A stretch of 64,000 bases of DNA from Amycolatopsis pretoriensis (GCF_900107925.1 NZ_FNUJ01000004.1:372001-436000), one strand, 5' to 3'. Counted from the first letter of the stretch, positions 35,088-43,553 are shown. Notes: generated by a model from the sequence alone, not told the origin. Program-made: numbers and translations.

Positions 35088-36147
35088 CCTTGCCCGGTGA
35101 CCCCTGGCGTCCTCGGGGGCCGTCGGCGTTGTCCGGGAATGGGGCCTCGTGGTCGAGGCGGCCGATGAGGTCGTCGAGCTCCGACAGGCCGGACACCATC
35201 GCGAAGCCGCGGCGCAGCTCGGACCCGACCGGGAAGTTCATGAAGTACCAGGCCATGTGCTTGCGCAGGTCGCGCAGGGCCTTGGCCTCGCCGTCGTGCT
35301 GGATCAAGAGCTCGGCGTGGCGGCGCAGCACGCGTGCGACTTCGCCGAGGTTCGGCGGGGTCGGCAACGGGCGCCCGGCGAAGGCCGCTTCCAGCTCGCC
35401 GAACAGCCACGGCCGGCCGAGGCAGCCGCGGCCGACGACGACGCCGTCGCAGCCCGTCTCCTCGACCATGCGCAGGGCGTCGGCAGCGGAGAAGATGTCG
35501 CCGTTGCCCAGCACCGGGATGCTCGTGACGGCTTCCTTCAGCGCCGCGATCTTCGTCCAGTCGGCCTGGCCGGAGTAGCGCTGCGCGGCCGTGCGCGAGT
35601 GGAGGCTGACCGCCGCCGCGCCCTCGGCTTCGGCGATGCGGCCGGCGTCGAGGAACGTGTGGTGGTCGTCGTCGATGCCGATGCGGAACTTGACCGTGAA
35701 CGGGACGTCACCGGCCGCGCGGACGGACTCCCGCACGATCGCCTCGAACAGCTTCCGCTTGAACGGCAGCGCCGCCCCGCCGCCCTTGCGCGTCACCTTC
35801 GCTACCGGGCAGCCGAAGTTGGAGTCGACGTGGTCGGCGAGGCCCTCGCCGACGATGATCCGGACCGCTTCGGCCATGGTCTTGGGGTCGACGCCGTAGA
35901 GCTGCATGGACCGGGGCTTTTCGTCCGCCCCGAAGGTCATCATGTGCATGGTCCCGGGGTGCCGTTCGACGACGGCCCGCGCGGTGATCATCTCGCACAC
36001 ATAGATGCCGGCGCCGTACTCGGCGCACAGCTGCCGGAAGGCGACGTTGGTGATGCCGGCCATCGGAGCGAGCACCACCGGGGGATCGACCTGGTAGGGG
36101 CCGATCCTCAGGGCGGGTTTGCTCAGGGTGGCGGTCACGTCCTCCAT
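35008..36147 (-). CDS. dus: tRNA dihydrouridine synthase (DusB type)
   Basis: FMN enzyme that reduces uridines in tRNA D-loops using NADPH. 379 residues: a TIM barrel beginning VVLAPMAGITNVAFRQLC, catalytic Cys113 in SNFGCPVAKVTRKGGGAALP (flexible loop), then VSLHSRTAAQRYSG and IPVLGNGDIFSAADAL phosphate-site strands. The C-terminal helical tRNA-binding domain has HMAWYFMNFP. The tail is Asp/Pro-rich. Mycobacterial counterpart Rv0823c follows the LCP gene directly; here about 11 kb of accessory DNA separates them. Confidence 0.94.
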   Translation of the reverse strand: MEDVTATLSKPALRIGPYQVDPPVVLAPMAGITNVAFRQLCAEYGAGIYVCEMITARAVVERHPGTMHMMTFGADEKPRSMQLYGVDPKTMAEAVRIIVGEGLADHVDSNFGCPVAKVTRKGGGAALPFKRKLFEAIVRESVRAAGDVPFTVKFRIGIDDDHHTFLDAGRIAEAEGAAAVSLHSRTAAQRYSGQADWTKIAALKEAVTSIPVLGNGDIFSAADALRMVEETGCDGVVVGRGCLGRPWLFGELEAAFAGRPLPTPPNLGEVARVLRRHAELLIQHDGEAKALRDLRKHMAWYFMNFPVGSELRRGFAMVSGLSELDDLIGRLDHEAPFPDNADGPRGRQGSPGKVTLPHGWLDDPDDDCVPEAEDMHSGG

Positions 36148-36185
36148 TGTCGCCTGTGGTGTCGATCACTGGCGACTGGGCCACG

Positions 36186-36866
36186 TCAGAGGGGCTTGCC
36201 GACCCTCTCGTTCAGTGGTGGCGACGCCGGCACCGGCGCGTTGTCGGTCGGCCACGTCCGCAGCCATGCGGTCGCGTCGACCTCCTTAGCGCGTACCCGG
36301 ACCCGCTGGTAGTCGGCGGGATCGAGGCCGTAGTAGCCGTGGCGGATCACGCCTTGGTAGATCACGTCCGACACGATGAGGACGACGTCCGACTCGGTTG
36401 ACGCCCGCAGCCGCGCATAGGCGGCTTCCGCGTCCACCAGCCGGCAAGCCAAGTTGAGATCGGTGCCGAACCAGCCCGTGGCGTCCTGGATCAGCTCACC
36501 CGCGTGGACGGCGACGCGGAGACGAACCCGGTTGCCGGCGGGATCGGCATTCGCCGCGTGGATCGTCCGGGCGAGTCGTGGAAGCAGCAGGTCGAGCAGG
36601 TCCGCCTTCGAGATGGTCGGCGGGACCACCATGAGCATGCCGTCACCGCGGTGGTGAATGGCCAGGCTCGCTTGGGTCAGTCCGATCGTCCGGATGGCGG
36701 CGTTCATCGATTTGTTCAGGATCGCTCGGGCCTGGAGTTGACCGCGATTGTTCAGCTCGCCGTAGCCCGCCATGTCCACTACCAGGATCGAGTGGTGCAT
36801 CGGCCCCGGAGAGCGCCGTTGCCGCGGTGCCGGCGTCGAACGTGAATTCGTTCCTCGAAGGTTCAT
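36186..36866 (-). CDS. Atypical class III nucleotide cyclase-like protein
   Basis: A 226-residue stand-alone cyclase homology domain. Metal-binding Asp31 (ILVVDMAGYG) and Asp75 (HHRGDG) are present, as is the transition-state pair Asn138/Arg142 (DLNLACRL), so catalysis is plausible. The purine-specifying positions differ from adenylate cyclases: the usual Lys is His71 and the usual Asp is Thr135. That leaves the base specificity open. There are no membrane or sensor domains. Start chosen at ATG 36866; ATG 36800 is an alternative (204 residues). It diverges from an unknown gene and a radical SAM gene across a 337-bp gap. GC content is lower than the flanks. Confidence 0.7.
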   Translation of the reverse strand: MNLRGTNSRSTPAPRQRRSPGPMHHSILVVDMAGYGELNNRGQLQARAILNKSMNAAIRTIGLTQASLAIHHRGDGMLMVVPPTISKADLLDLLLPRLARTIHAANADPAGNRVRLRVAVHAGELIQDATGWFGTDLNLACRLVDAEAAYARLRASTESDVVLIVSDVIYQGVIRHGYYGLDPADYQRVRVRAKEVDATAWLRTWPTDNAPVPASPPLNERVGKPL

Positions 36867-37203
36867 CACGACTGGCCACCGAATCGTGTGCGGAAGGCAA
36901 AGCTCGCCCGCGTCGCGTGACACGCCGGTGTAGCATCCGGCCACAACCTCGAGGTACTTCTGCCGGGAGTGCCGGCGTAGTCGATGAACGCATTCCCGGC
37001 GTCGGGCGGCGAAGGGGGCGGCATGGCGATCACTCCATCTCGGATCGGGACCTGCCCAGTCTGGTGCCGTGGCGGTCACGAGTGAACGTCGAGATCCGTC
37101 CGGATCCGCCGAGTTCCGGCCCGGCCGCCGGATCGCGTCCGGATCCGTCGGAGAAACGTCGAGGACTGTCGAGTTGTCGATCAGTGAAGGTGCGCGTCGA
37201 ACC
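36867..37203. other. Divergent intergenic region with paired palindromes
   Basis: 337 bp between the cyclase-like gene and the unknown gene with no supported coding frame. It holds two copies of GTCCGGATCCG (37098-37108, 37137-37147), each containing the palindrome CGGATCCG, spaced 39 bp apart. That is close to four helical turns, so they may be operator sites for one dimeric regulator upstream of the plus-strand gene. Confidence 0.5.
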
Positions 37204-38235
37204 ATGAACCCGGCAATGCAGTCCCCGGACGACAAGAGCTATGTCGCGGCTCTGAGGGCGCTGATCGGTCCCGGACTGTACGCGGCGGACCTGGAGAATT
37301 CGCCGCTGATCGACCTTCCGGTCGTGCATCTGCTGGCCGGAACGGATTCGACACCGAATGCCAAGGCGCGTTGCTTCATCGAGCTTTTCGAGGGCGTGGT
37401 CACCGGGCAACTGGTCAAGAACGATCGTACGGCCGCAGAGATGCTGTTTGCATTGGACAATTGGGCAGGTGTCCCCGCTCGAGACAGGCGGGTCGAGGTC
37501 GCCAGATTGCGCGATCCGAACTGGACTTGGGAGAGCAGTTACCGGAAGGAACCGCTCGAACGGGATCTCACCATGATATTCCGCGCACTTGTCCGAGGGG
37601 GTGCTGAGGCCAAGCCCGCACGCGGCGGCATTGACTCGGGTCAAACCCGCAACGCAGGTGAAGCGCTGCTGGAACAGTCGGATTTCACGCCGGTCAGCTA
37701 CACCACAAAATTCGCCATGCCTGATGTGCCGAGGTTCTGGAACGACCTCTGCCTGACTGCGAAGCGCAGGTTCTACCTGGTCGGCGGGACGAACAAGTCG
37801 TGGTTCGGGAAGAGCAGTGAGCAGTCGCACGAACTGGGGCAGGCGATAACTCGAATTCTGCTCGGCGGCGGCACGGTGAAAATCGTGTCCAGGGGCGACG
37901 CGGTCGTTGTTGCTCAGACGAAGCACTTCTTCGATCGGTTCGTCTTCGATCCGGCGCGTCGAGACGGGCAGCAGGCGAGCCTGCAAACGGCCATCGATGA
38001 CCAAAGGCTTGTCTACGTCACGGTCGTGCACTCGAACTATGATGCGGTGATCTCCGATGACCGGATTGTTCTGCTTCCCATTCCCAACACGCCGAGCTTC
38101 CGAAATGAGGCGCTGGTGCTGGAATGGAAGCTGGAGAGCGGGTACCATCCTTTCATGAACTACCTGGCGGACATCGACCGGACGATTTCCCAGGCTGACC
38201 CGGTCGGTTTAGATGCTCGGGTGGCCAACGGATAG
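37204..38235 (+). CDS. Unknown two-domain protein (helical adaptor plus PLD-like domain)
   Basis: 343 residues. Residues 12-130 form a helical module (DLPVVHLLAG, DRTAAEMLFALDNWAG, RRVEVARL). It resembles an N-terminal module I recall from many multidomain actinobacterial proteins. Residues 175-330 are alpha/beta with RRFYLVGGTNKSWFGKSSEQ, a GGGTVKIVSRG strand and HSNYDAVISDDR (276-287). This recalls one half of a phospholipase D fold, but the canonical HxKx4D is absent, so it is probably non-catalytic or a divergent nuclease. Start chosen at ATG 37204. It is 5 nt ahead of the radical SAM gene, and codon use is less GC-biased than in neighbours. Confidence 0.65.
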   Translation: MNPAMQSPDDKSYVAALRALIGPGLYAADLENSPLIDLPVVHLLAGTDSTPNAKARCFIELFEGVVTGQLVKNDRTAAEMLFALDNWAGVPARDRRVEVARLRDPNWTWESSYRKEPLERDLTMIFRALVRGGAEAKPARGGIDSGQTRNAGEALLEQSDFTPVSYTTKFAMPDVPRFWNDLCLTAKRRFYLVGGTNKSWFGKSSEQSHELGQAITRILLGGGTVKIVSRGDAVVVAQTKHFFDRFVFDPARRDGQQASLQTAIDDQRLVYVTVVHSNYDAVISDDRIVLLPIPNTPSFRNEALVLEWKLESGYHPFMNYLADIDRTISQADPVGLDARVANG

Positions 38236-38240
38236 GCGAC

Positions 38241-39281
38241 GTGGTCATGAGCAGAGCCCTCTCGGCCGATGTTGCCCAGGCGCTGTGCCGGCTCGGGCTG
38301 CATCCGCGCGATCTGGTGCTCTACGTGACCTCGGCATGCAACCTGCGGTGCCGCCACTGCTACGTGGGAACAGACCTGCTGAACGCCGAGGAGAGCTATG
38401 ACGCGGCGGACGTGGTCGCGTTCGCCGCGAGTTTTCCTCGGCTGCGACGGGTGACCGTTCTCGGCGGGGAGCCGTTGCTGCACGAGCGGATCAACGAGAT
38501 CCTCACCGGGTTGGTCGCGCTCACGATCGAAGAACTGCGGGTGACGACCAACCTGACCGGCTTTTTCAACCTCGACCGGGGCCGGTTCCGGCCGGAGGAT
38601 CTGCTCGTGGCGGTCAGCCTGGACGGTCACGACGCCGCCACTCATGATGCCGTTCGCGGTCGTCGCCGCTTCGAACGCACGTGTGCGAACATCGCCGAAC
38701 TGGTCGAAGCGGGATGGCGAGTCGAGGTCACGCACACCGTGATGCGGCACAACGTCGACCACCTGCGTCACCTGATCGAGCTTTGCCGTCGGCTCGGGGT
38801 GGGGTTGCTCAACCTGCATCTGATGTCGAACATGGGCAACGCACTTCAGAACCCGGATCTCGTCGTTCCGGCCGAACGGTGGCTCGAAGCCCGTCGGATG
38901 CTGGAAGGTCTGAGCGATCCGCACGGCGGGTTGAGAATCCGCTACCCGCCGCTTTTCGTCACCGATGCCGAATACCGGAGAATGCTCGCCTCCGGTGAGT
39001 ACCACCCGCACGCGGCCGGCAGTTACTACGCGGATGGCGACCGAGTCGTGCTGTACCCCGACGGCCGTGTCTACATCTCTTCCGAGGCGTTCGGTACCGA
39101 GGCCCACATCGGCTGGATCGTGGACGGTCAGTTCCACGAAAACGTGTCGCCGAGCAGCGAACTCGCCCTTTTGTCGAGCGACCCTCAGCTCAGCATCGCC
39201 GAGGTGACGAAGGAACGTGCCGGCAGTGCCGAGCAGCCCAGAGTTCTCTCTGTGTCGTTCAAACGCACGATCTTCGCGTAG
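38241..39281 (+). CDS. Radical SAM protein with cysteine-less SPASM-like tail
   Basis: 346 residues. The Fe-S/SAM triad C33, C37, C40 sits in TSACNLRCRHCYVG. The SAM-contact motif GGEP is at 75-78, and VAVSLDGHDAATHDAVRG is typical of the SPASM/peptide-modifying branch. The C-terminal part (PDGRVYISSEAFGTEAHIGWI) aligns in outline with SPASM or twitch domains but the cluster cysteines are replaced by Ser and others, so only one 4Fe-4S cluster is expected. Start is GTG 38241; ATG 38247 is possible. No precursor peptide gene is visible. Probable partner: the unknown protein just upstream. Confidence 0.82.
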   Translation: MVMSRALSADVAQALCRLGLHPRDLVLYVTSACNLRCRHCYVGTDLLNAEESYDAADVVAFAASFPRLRRVTVLGGEPLLHERINEILTGLVALTIEELRVTTNLTGFFNLDRGRFRPEDLLVAVSLDGHDAATHDAVRGRRRFERTCANIAELVEAGWRVEVTHTVMRHNVDHLRHLIELCRRLGVGLLNLHLMSNMGNALQNPDLVVPAERWLEARRMLEGLSDPHGGLRIRYPPLFVTDAEYRRMLASGEYHPHAAGSYYADGDRVVLYPDGRVYISSEAFGTEAHIGWIVDGQFHENVSPSSELALLSSDPQLSIAEVTKERAGSAEQPRVLSVSFKRTIFA

Positions 39282-39293
39282 CCGTGACCTCGG

Positions 39294-39674
39294 TCAAGCG
39301 ACGAGGTCGTCCCAGCGGACCAGGACCGCCGTGGCCAGGACGCCGGCCGCGATGATCTTGATCAGGACCGCTCCCGTGGTCAGCCCGCTCACCGATGCGA
39401 AGTCCAGCAGCACGCTCGCCACGAACGCCGCTGCCAGCACCTTCGCGCCCCAGCGCCGCTTGAAGCCCAGCGCGACCACCGCGGCCAGCTGGATCGCCGT
39501 CGCGAACACCGAGAGCACGAACCACGGCGAGGGGTCGGGGTCGCTCGTCAGCACCCTGACCTCGGCGACCAGGAGCACCAGCGTGCCCAGGCCGAAGACG
39601 GCCAGCATCACCGGCAGGAAGACCCGGCCGGCTCCGACGGGGGTGGCGCGATCGGGCACACGGCGACGGGGCAC
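39294..39674 (-). CDS. Small integral membrane protein
   Basis: 126 residues with a basic N-terminus (PRRRVPDR) and four hydrophobic helices, loops containing TSDPDPSPW and FKRRWGAK. It ends convergent with the radical SAM gene, 12 bp apart. The GTG at 39674 is selected because CGGAGG lies 6 nt ahead; an ATG-like start at 39734 would invade the promoter of the divergent oxidoreductase. No known family recognised. Confidence 0.65.
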   Translation of the reverse strand: MPRRRVPDRATPVGAGRVFLPVMLAVFGLGTLVLLVAEVRVLTSDPDPSPWFVLSVFATAIQLAAVVALGFKRRWGAKVLAAAFVASVLLDFASVSGLTTGAVLIKIIAAGVLATAVLVRWDDLVA

Positions 39675-39763
39675 GGCGACCCTCCGCTCGACTCGGGAAC
39701 CTCCACCGTGCCCGACCGCGCGGCGGGCACCCACCGTGCTTTTGCCGACATAGGGTTCGCCGT

Positions 39764-40726
39764 ATGACCGACAAGCCCCTGCGCTGGGGAATCATGGGGA
39801 CCGGCGGCATCGCCGGGGCCTTCGCGGAAGACCTGAAGCTGACGGACTCCGGCGTCGTCGCGGCCGTCGGTTCGCGCACGGCCGAGAGCGCCGAGCGGTT
39901 CGCGGACGCCCGGGGCGTTCCGACCCGCCACGGCAGCTACGAAGCCCTCGCGAACGACCCGGACGTAGACGTCGTCTACGTCGCCACGCCGCACCCCATG
40001 CACCACGGCAACGCGCGCCTCGCCCTCGAAGCCGGCAAGCCCGTGCTCGTCGAGAAGCCGTTCACCATGAACGCCGAAGAGGCGCGAGACCTCGTCGCGC
40101 TGGCGAAGGAACGCGACCTGTTCCTCATGGAAGCGATGTGGACGCGCTTCCTGCCGCACGTCCGGCACATCCGCGAGCTGCTGCCGAGCCTCGGCGACGT
40201 CGTCACGGTCTCCGCCGACCACGGGCAGTGGTTCGCCGAAGACTCCGAGTTCCGGCTCTTCGCGCCCGAACTCGGCGGTGGCGCCCTGCTCGACCTGGGG
40301 ATCTACCCCGTCTCCTTCGCCTCGATGGTCCTCGGCGAGCCCGACCGCGTCGCTGCCATGGCGACCCCCGCCTTCACCGGCGTCGACGCGCAGATGTCGA
40401 TGCTGTTCGGCTACCCGGGCGGCGCACAGGCCGTGCTGAACTGCACGTTGAGCGCCGTTTCGCCGACCACCGCGGTCATCGTCGGCACGGACGCGCGCAT
40501 CGAGGTCGACGGGCCCTTCTACGCTCCCGCGTCCTTCACACTCATCCCGCGCGAAGGCGAGCGGGTCCGGTACGAGTACGTCGACGAGGGCCGTGGCCTG
40601 CGGCATCAGGCCGACGAAGTCGCGCGGCGGCTGGCGGCCGGCGAGACCGAGAGCCCGCTCATGCCGCTCGCCGAGACCGTTTCGATCATGACGATCATGG
40701 ACCGGGTACTCAGCGCGGTTGAGTAG
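39764..40726 (+). CDS. Gfo/Idh/MocA-family oxidoreductase
   Basis: 320-residue NAD(P)-dependent dehydrogenase acting on sugars, inositols or related polyols. The Rossmann motif GIMGTGGIAGAFA is at 9-21, and the family EKP motif occurs in VLVEKPFTMNAEEA. The active-site region is LLDLGIYPVSFASMVLG, with a predicted catalytic His/Lys-type loop. The protein is cytosolic, in the dimeric-dihydrodiol-dehydrogenase-like branch. No transporter or kinase beside it, so the substrate is unknown. Confidence 0.88.
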   Translation: MTDKPLRWGIMGTGGIAGAFAEDLKLTDSGVVAAVGSRTAESAERFADARGVPTRHGSYEALANDPDVDVVYVATPHPMHHGNARLALEAGKPVLVEKPFTMNAEEARDLVALAKERDLFLMEAMWTRFLPHVRHIRELLPSLGDVVTVSADHGQWFAEDSEFRLFAPELGGGALLDLGIYPVSFASMVLGEPDRVAAMATPAFTGVDAQMSMLFGYPGGAQAVLNCTLSAVSPTTAVIVGTDARIEVDGPFYAPASFTLIPREGERVRYEYVDEGRGLRHQADEVARRLAAGETESPLMPLAETVSIMTIMDRVLSAVE

Positions 40727-40771
40727 TGCTACGGATCCGCTGGTGGGCCGTTGTGGGCGACTCTGTCCGGT

Positions 40772-42586
40772 ATGACCACCGAAGCAGATGTGCTCCTCCG
40801 GCTCGCCGGCGAGATCGACGACTTGGGGCGTCGTCTCGCCGTGGTGGGCTCCGAACTCCGTTCCGTGCGCGCCGAGCAGCCGAAAGCTGCTGAGCAGCCG
40901 AAAGCCGCCGAGCAGCCGCAGCAGGCCGTGCCGCCCCAGCCGCAACCCCAGCCCTGGCCCCAGCCGCCGCCGCAGATGCCGCCGCCGTGGCCGCAGAACC
41001 CCTGGCAGCCGCCTCGGCAGCACTACGTCCCGCCGCCGTCGCCCTACCCGCCGCCTCCGCCGCGCCCGACGCTCGGCGAAAAGCTCGGCAAGGAAGGCGC
41101 CGGCAGCCGCGTCCTGGCCTGGGTCGGTGGCGCCGTCACGCTGCTCGGTGTCGTCCTGCTGCTCGTGCTGGCCGTCCAGCGGGGCTGGCTCGGGCCGCTG
41201 CCGCGCGTGCTCGTCGGCGCCGCCTTCGGACTCGCGCTGACCGGGGCCGGCGTCTGGCTGCACCGCAAGCCGGCCGGCCGCACCGGCGCCTTCGCGCTCG
41301 CCTGGACCGGTATCGCGACGCTCTACCTCGACGTCGTCGCCGCGACGTCGCTGTACGACTTCCTGCCGGTCCTCGCCGGGCTCGCGGCCGGCCTGGCGGT
41401 CGCCGCCGGCGGGCTGCTCGTCGCCGTGCGCTGGGAGTCGCCGCTGCTGGCTTCCGTCGTCGTGCTCGGGTGCGCGGTCTGCGCGCCGATGATCACCGGC
41501 GGCTTCACCCCCGAGCTCGTCGCTTTCCTGCTGATGGTCCAGCTCGCGACGGTGCCCGCGCAGCTGCGCCGCGACTGGTCGTCCCTGACGCTCGCCGCCG
41601 GCGTGCCGCCGCTGTTCGCCTCCGTCGTCAGTACCGCGGTGGTGCACAGCAGCTGGGCGAACACCGGCGCGGCGCTGGGCGCGGGGCTCGTCGGCGTCAC
41701 GCTCGCGCTCATCGTCCTGCGCCGCCGCGAGAACGACCCCGCCGCGCTTTCCCTGCTGGCGACGGCGATCCTGCCGACGCTGGTCGCAGCCGTGCTGCTG
41801 CCGAAGGCCCAGGCCGTGCCCGTCGCGGCCGGTGCCGGGGTGGTCCTCCTGGCCGGGTGGGCGGCGCGCCGCTGGTGGCCGGGCCTCGCGGGGCAGCTGG
41901 CCGGGCTCGCCGGGCTGCTGGCGATCCTGCAGGCGACCGTCACGCAGTTCGACGGCCCGGCGCGCGCCGGCGTGCTGCTCGGTGAGGCGCTGCTGCTCGT
42001 CGTGGCCGCGCTGGGCGGACGCAACAAGCTCGCTCTGGCCGCCGCGCTCGGCTTCGCGACGATCGGTGGCGTGATCGGCGTGTTCTTCGACGTCACCCCG
42101 GCTTTGCTGATGGTGCACCGGATCCGCCCGACCGGAGACGTCGCCGGCGCGCTCGCGGTCGCCGCGCTGCTGCTCGCCGTTTCGGTCGCGCTGCCGTGGG
42201 CGTCGCTGCGCCTGGCGGTCTTCCGCGGGCCGGTCGACGACCTGCCGATCTGGCTGATTGCCGGGGTTTCCGCCCTCTACGGCGCCGCCGGCGTCGTGCT
42301 GTGCGGGTCGCTGCTGGCCGTCCCCGGCCGCATCGGCTTCCTGCTCGGCCACGCGCTGATCACGGTGTCGTGGACGATCGCGGCGCTCGTGCTGCTCCTG
42401 CGCGGCATCGACGTCGTCGCGCTGCGCGTGATCGGGCTCGTCCTGGTCGGCGCCGCCGTGCTCAAGCTGGTGCTGTTCGACCTGGCGACGCTGGACGGCC
42501 TCGCGCGCGTCGGCGCGTTCCTCGGCGCGGGGTTGGTGCTGCTCGCGGCCGGGACGCGGTACGCGCGGCGGGTCGCTTCGCGCTGA
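40772..42586 (+). CDS. DUF2339 multi-spanning membrane protein
   Basis: 604 residues. The first 35 form an amphipathic heptad helix (LAGEIDDLGRRLAVVGSEL), followed by about 70 residues of Pro/Gln/Trp-rich linker (with PKAAEQ repeats). A conserved segment LGEKLGKEGAGSRVLAWVGGA then leads into roughly 14 to 16 membrane helices. This is the DUF2339 architecture; function is unknown, though an envelope role is often assumed. ATG 40772 chosen. A very long antisense frame over it reflects codon bias. Confidence 0.85.
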   Translation: MTTEADVLLRLAGEIDDLGRRLAVVGSELRSVRAEQPKAAEQPKAAEQPQQAVPPQPQPQPWPQPPPQMPPPWPQNPWQPPRQHYVPPPSPYPPPPPRPTLGEKLGKEGAGSRVLAWVGGAVTLLGVVLLLVLAVQRGWLGPLPRVLVGAAFGLALTGAGVWLHRKPAGRTGAFALAWTGIATLYLDVVAATSLYDFLPVLAGLAAGLAVAAGGLLVAVRWESPLLASVVVLGCAVCAPMITGGFTPELVAFLLMVQLATVPAQLRRDWSSLTLAAGVPPLFASVVSTAVVHSSWANTGAALGAGLVGVTLALIVLRRRENDPAALSLLATAILPTLVAAVLLPKAQAVPVAAGAGVVLLAGWAARRWWPGLAGQLAGLAGLLAILQATVTQFDGPARAGVLLGEALLLVVAALGGRNKLALAAALGFATIGGVIGVFFDVTPALLMVHRIRPTGDVAGALAVAALLLAVSVALPWASLRLAVFRGPVDDLPIWLIAGVSALYGAAGVVLCGSLLAVPGRIGFLLGHALITVSWTIAALVLLLRGIDVVALRVIGLVLVGAAVLKLVLFDLATLDGLARVGAFLGAGLVLLAAGTRYARRVASR

Positions 42587-42626
42587 CGGGGCGGCCCGCA
42601 CCGCGAAGTGCACGTATCGTTTTCCC

Positions 42627-43115
42627 GTGGCCGAACACACCGGCGAGAGCCGCAACGAGCAGCTGACGCGCAACGTCGGCGAGCTGCTGCAGGAGCTGCG
42701 CGTCGCCCAGGCGGGCGTGCAGATCCTCTTCGGCTTCCTGCTCTCCGTCGTGTTCACCGACCGCTTCCACGACGCCAGCGGCTTCGAAAAGTCGCTGCAC
42801 CTGTCCGCGGTCGCGCTCGCGGTGGCCGCGACCGCGTTGCTGACCGCGCCCGCGGCGTGGCACCGGCTGCTCTTCCGGACCGGGAGCCGGGAACGGATCC
42901 TGACGGTCGGCAACCGGCTCGTCCTGGTCGGCCTCGTCTGTCTGGCCCTCGCGATCACGTCGACCGTCGCGCTGATCGCCAAGGTGGTCTACGGCGGGAT
43001 CGCGATGGTCATCATGGCCGCGCTGTGCCTGCTGATCTTCGGGGTCCTCTGGTTCGTCATGCCGTTCCGGCTGAACCCGTCCGAACCCGATCAGCCGACG
43101 GGACCGCCCAAGTAG
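42627..43115 (+). CDS. DUF6328 family membrane protein
   Basis: 162 residues starting with GTG. Soluble helical N-terminus (RNEQLTRNVGELLQELRVAQAGVQILFGFLLSV, family signature) and four membrane helices. Commonly found in actinomycetes without assigned function. It lies 40 nt after the DUF2339 gene in the same direction, so they may be one transcript. Its end overlaps the convergent VOC gene by 25 bp. Confidence 0.82.
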   Translation: MAEHTGESRNEQLTRNVGELLQELRVAQAGVQILFGFLLSVVFTDRFHDASGFEKSLHLSAVALAVAATALLTAPAAWHRLLFRTGSRERILTVGNRLVLVGLVCLALAITSTVALIAKVVYGGIAMVIMAALCLLIFGVLWFVMPFRLNPSEPDQPTGPPK

Positions 43116-43474
43116 AGCGTGTCCTCCTGGACGAAGCAGAGCGGGTTGCCGAAGGGGTCGTCGGCGTAGAAGGACCGTTCGCCCCAGAACTGCGTCTCGA
43201 TCGCGTCGTCGATCCAGCGCGGACCGGCGCCGCGCACGCGCTCGAACGTCGCCTCGACGTCGTCGACCGCCAGGTAGACGATCCGCGGGTCCTTGCGCGG
43301 CCGCGGCTCGCGGTGTTCGAGCGGCGCCTCGACGCACGCGAGCACCACGCCACCGCAGGTGAAGTAGTGCCGGTTGACCGCGATCCGCTCGCCGGGGTCG
43401 CCGAGGACGGCGGCGTAGAAGGCGACCGCGACCTCGATGTCGTCGACGGGCTGGATGAGCCGGAAGACCCGCAT
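43091..43474 (-). CDS. VOC-family (glyoxalase/bleomycin-resistance fold) protein
   Basis: 127 residues forming two beta-alpha-beta-beta-beta units: one opens with FRLIQPVDDIEVAVAFYAAVLG, the other contains VYLAVDDVEATFERVRGAG and ends in ADDPFGNPLCFVQ. Members isomerise, cleave or bind small substrates with a metal held by His/Glu; a Glu is seen in the final strand region. The ATG at 43474 fits the domain boundary. Substrate unknown. Confidence 0.85.
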   Translation of the reverse strand: MRVFRLIQPVDDIEVAVAFYAAVLGDPGERIAVNRHYFTCGGVVLACVEAPLEHREPRPRKDPRIVYLAVDDVEATFERVRGAGPRWIDDAIETQFWGERSFYADDPFGNPLCFVQEDTLYLGGPVG

Positions 43475-43553
43475 GCGCGCACAGTACCGCTGTTCATCCC
43501 GTGTTCGGCGGCAGTTGCCGGGGCCGTCGGGCGGCGGCCGTAGCTTCCCGCCC

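Noticed and set aside
37204-39281. RiPP cluster of the FxsB type around the radical SAM gene
   Set aside because: No short precursor gene with a recognisable leader was found on either strand nearby, and the SPASM cysteines are missing.
39608-42982. A 1124-codon open frame on the minus strand, antisense to the Gfo/Idh and DUF2339 genes
   Set aside because: Sequence is Arg/Gln/His/Asp-rich with no domain. It is the third-position shadow of GC-rich coding genes on the plus strand.
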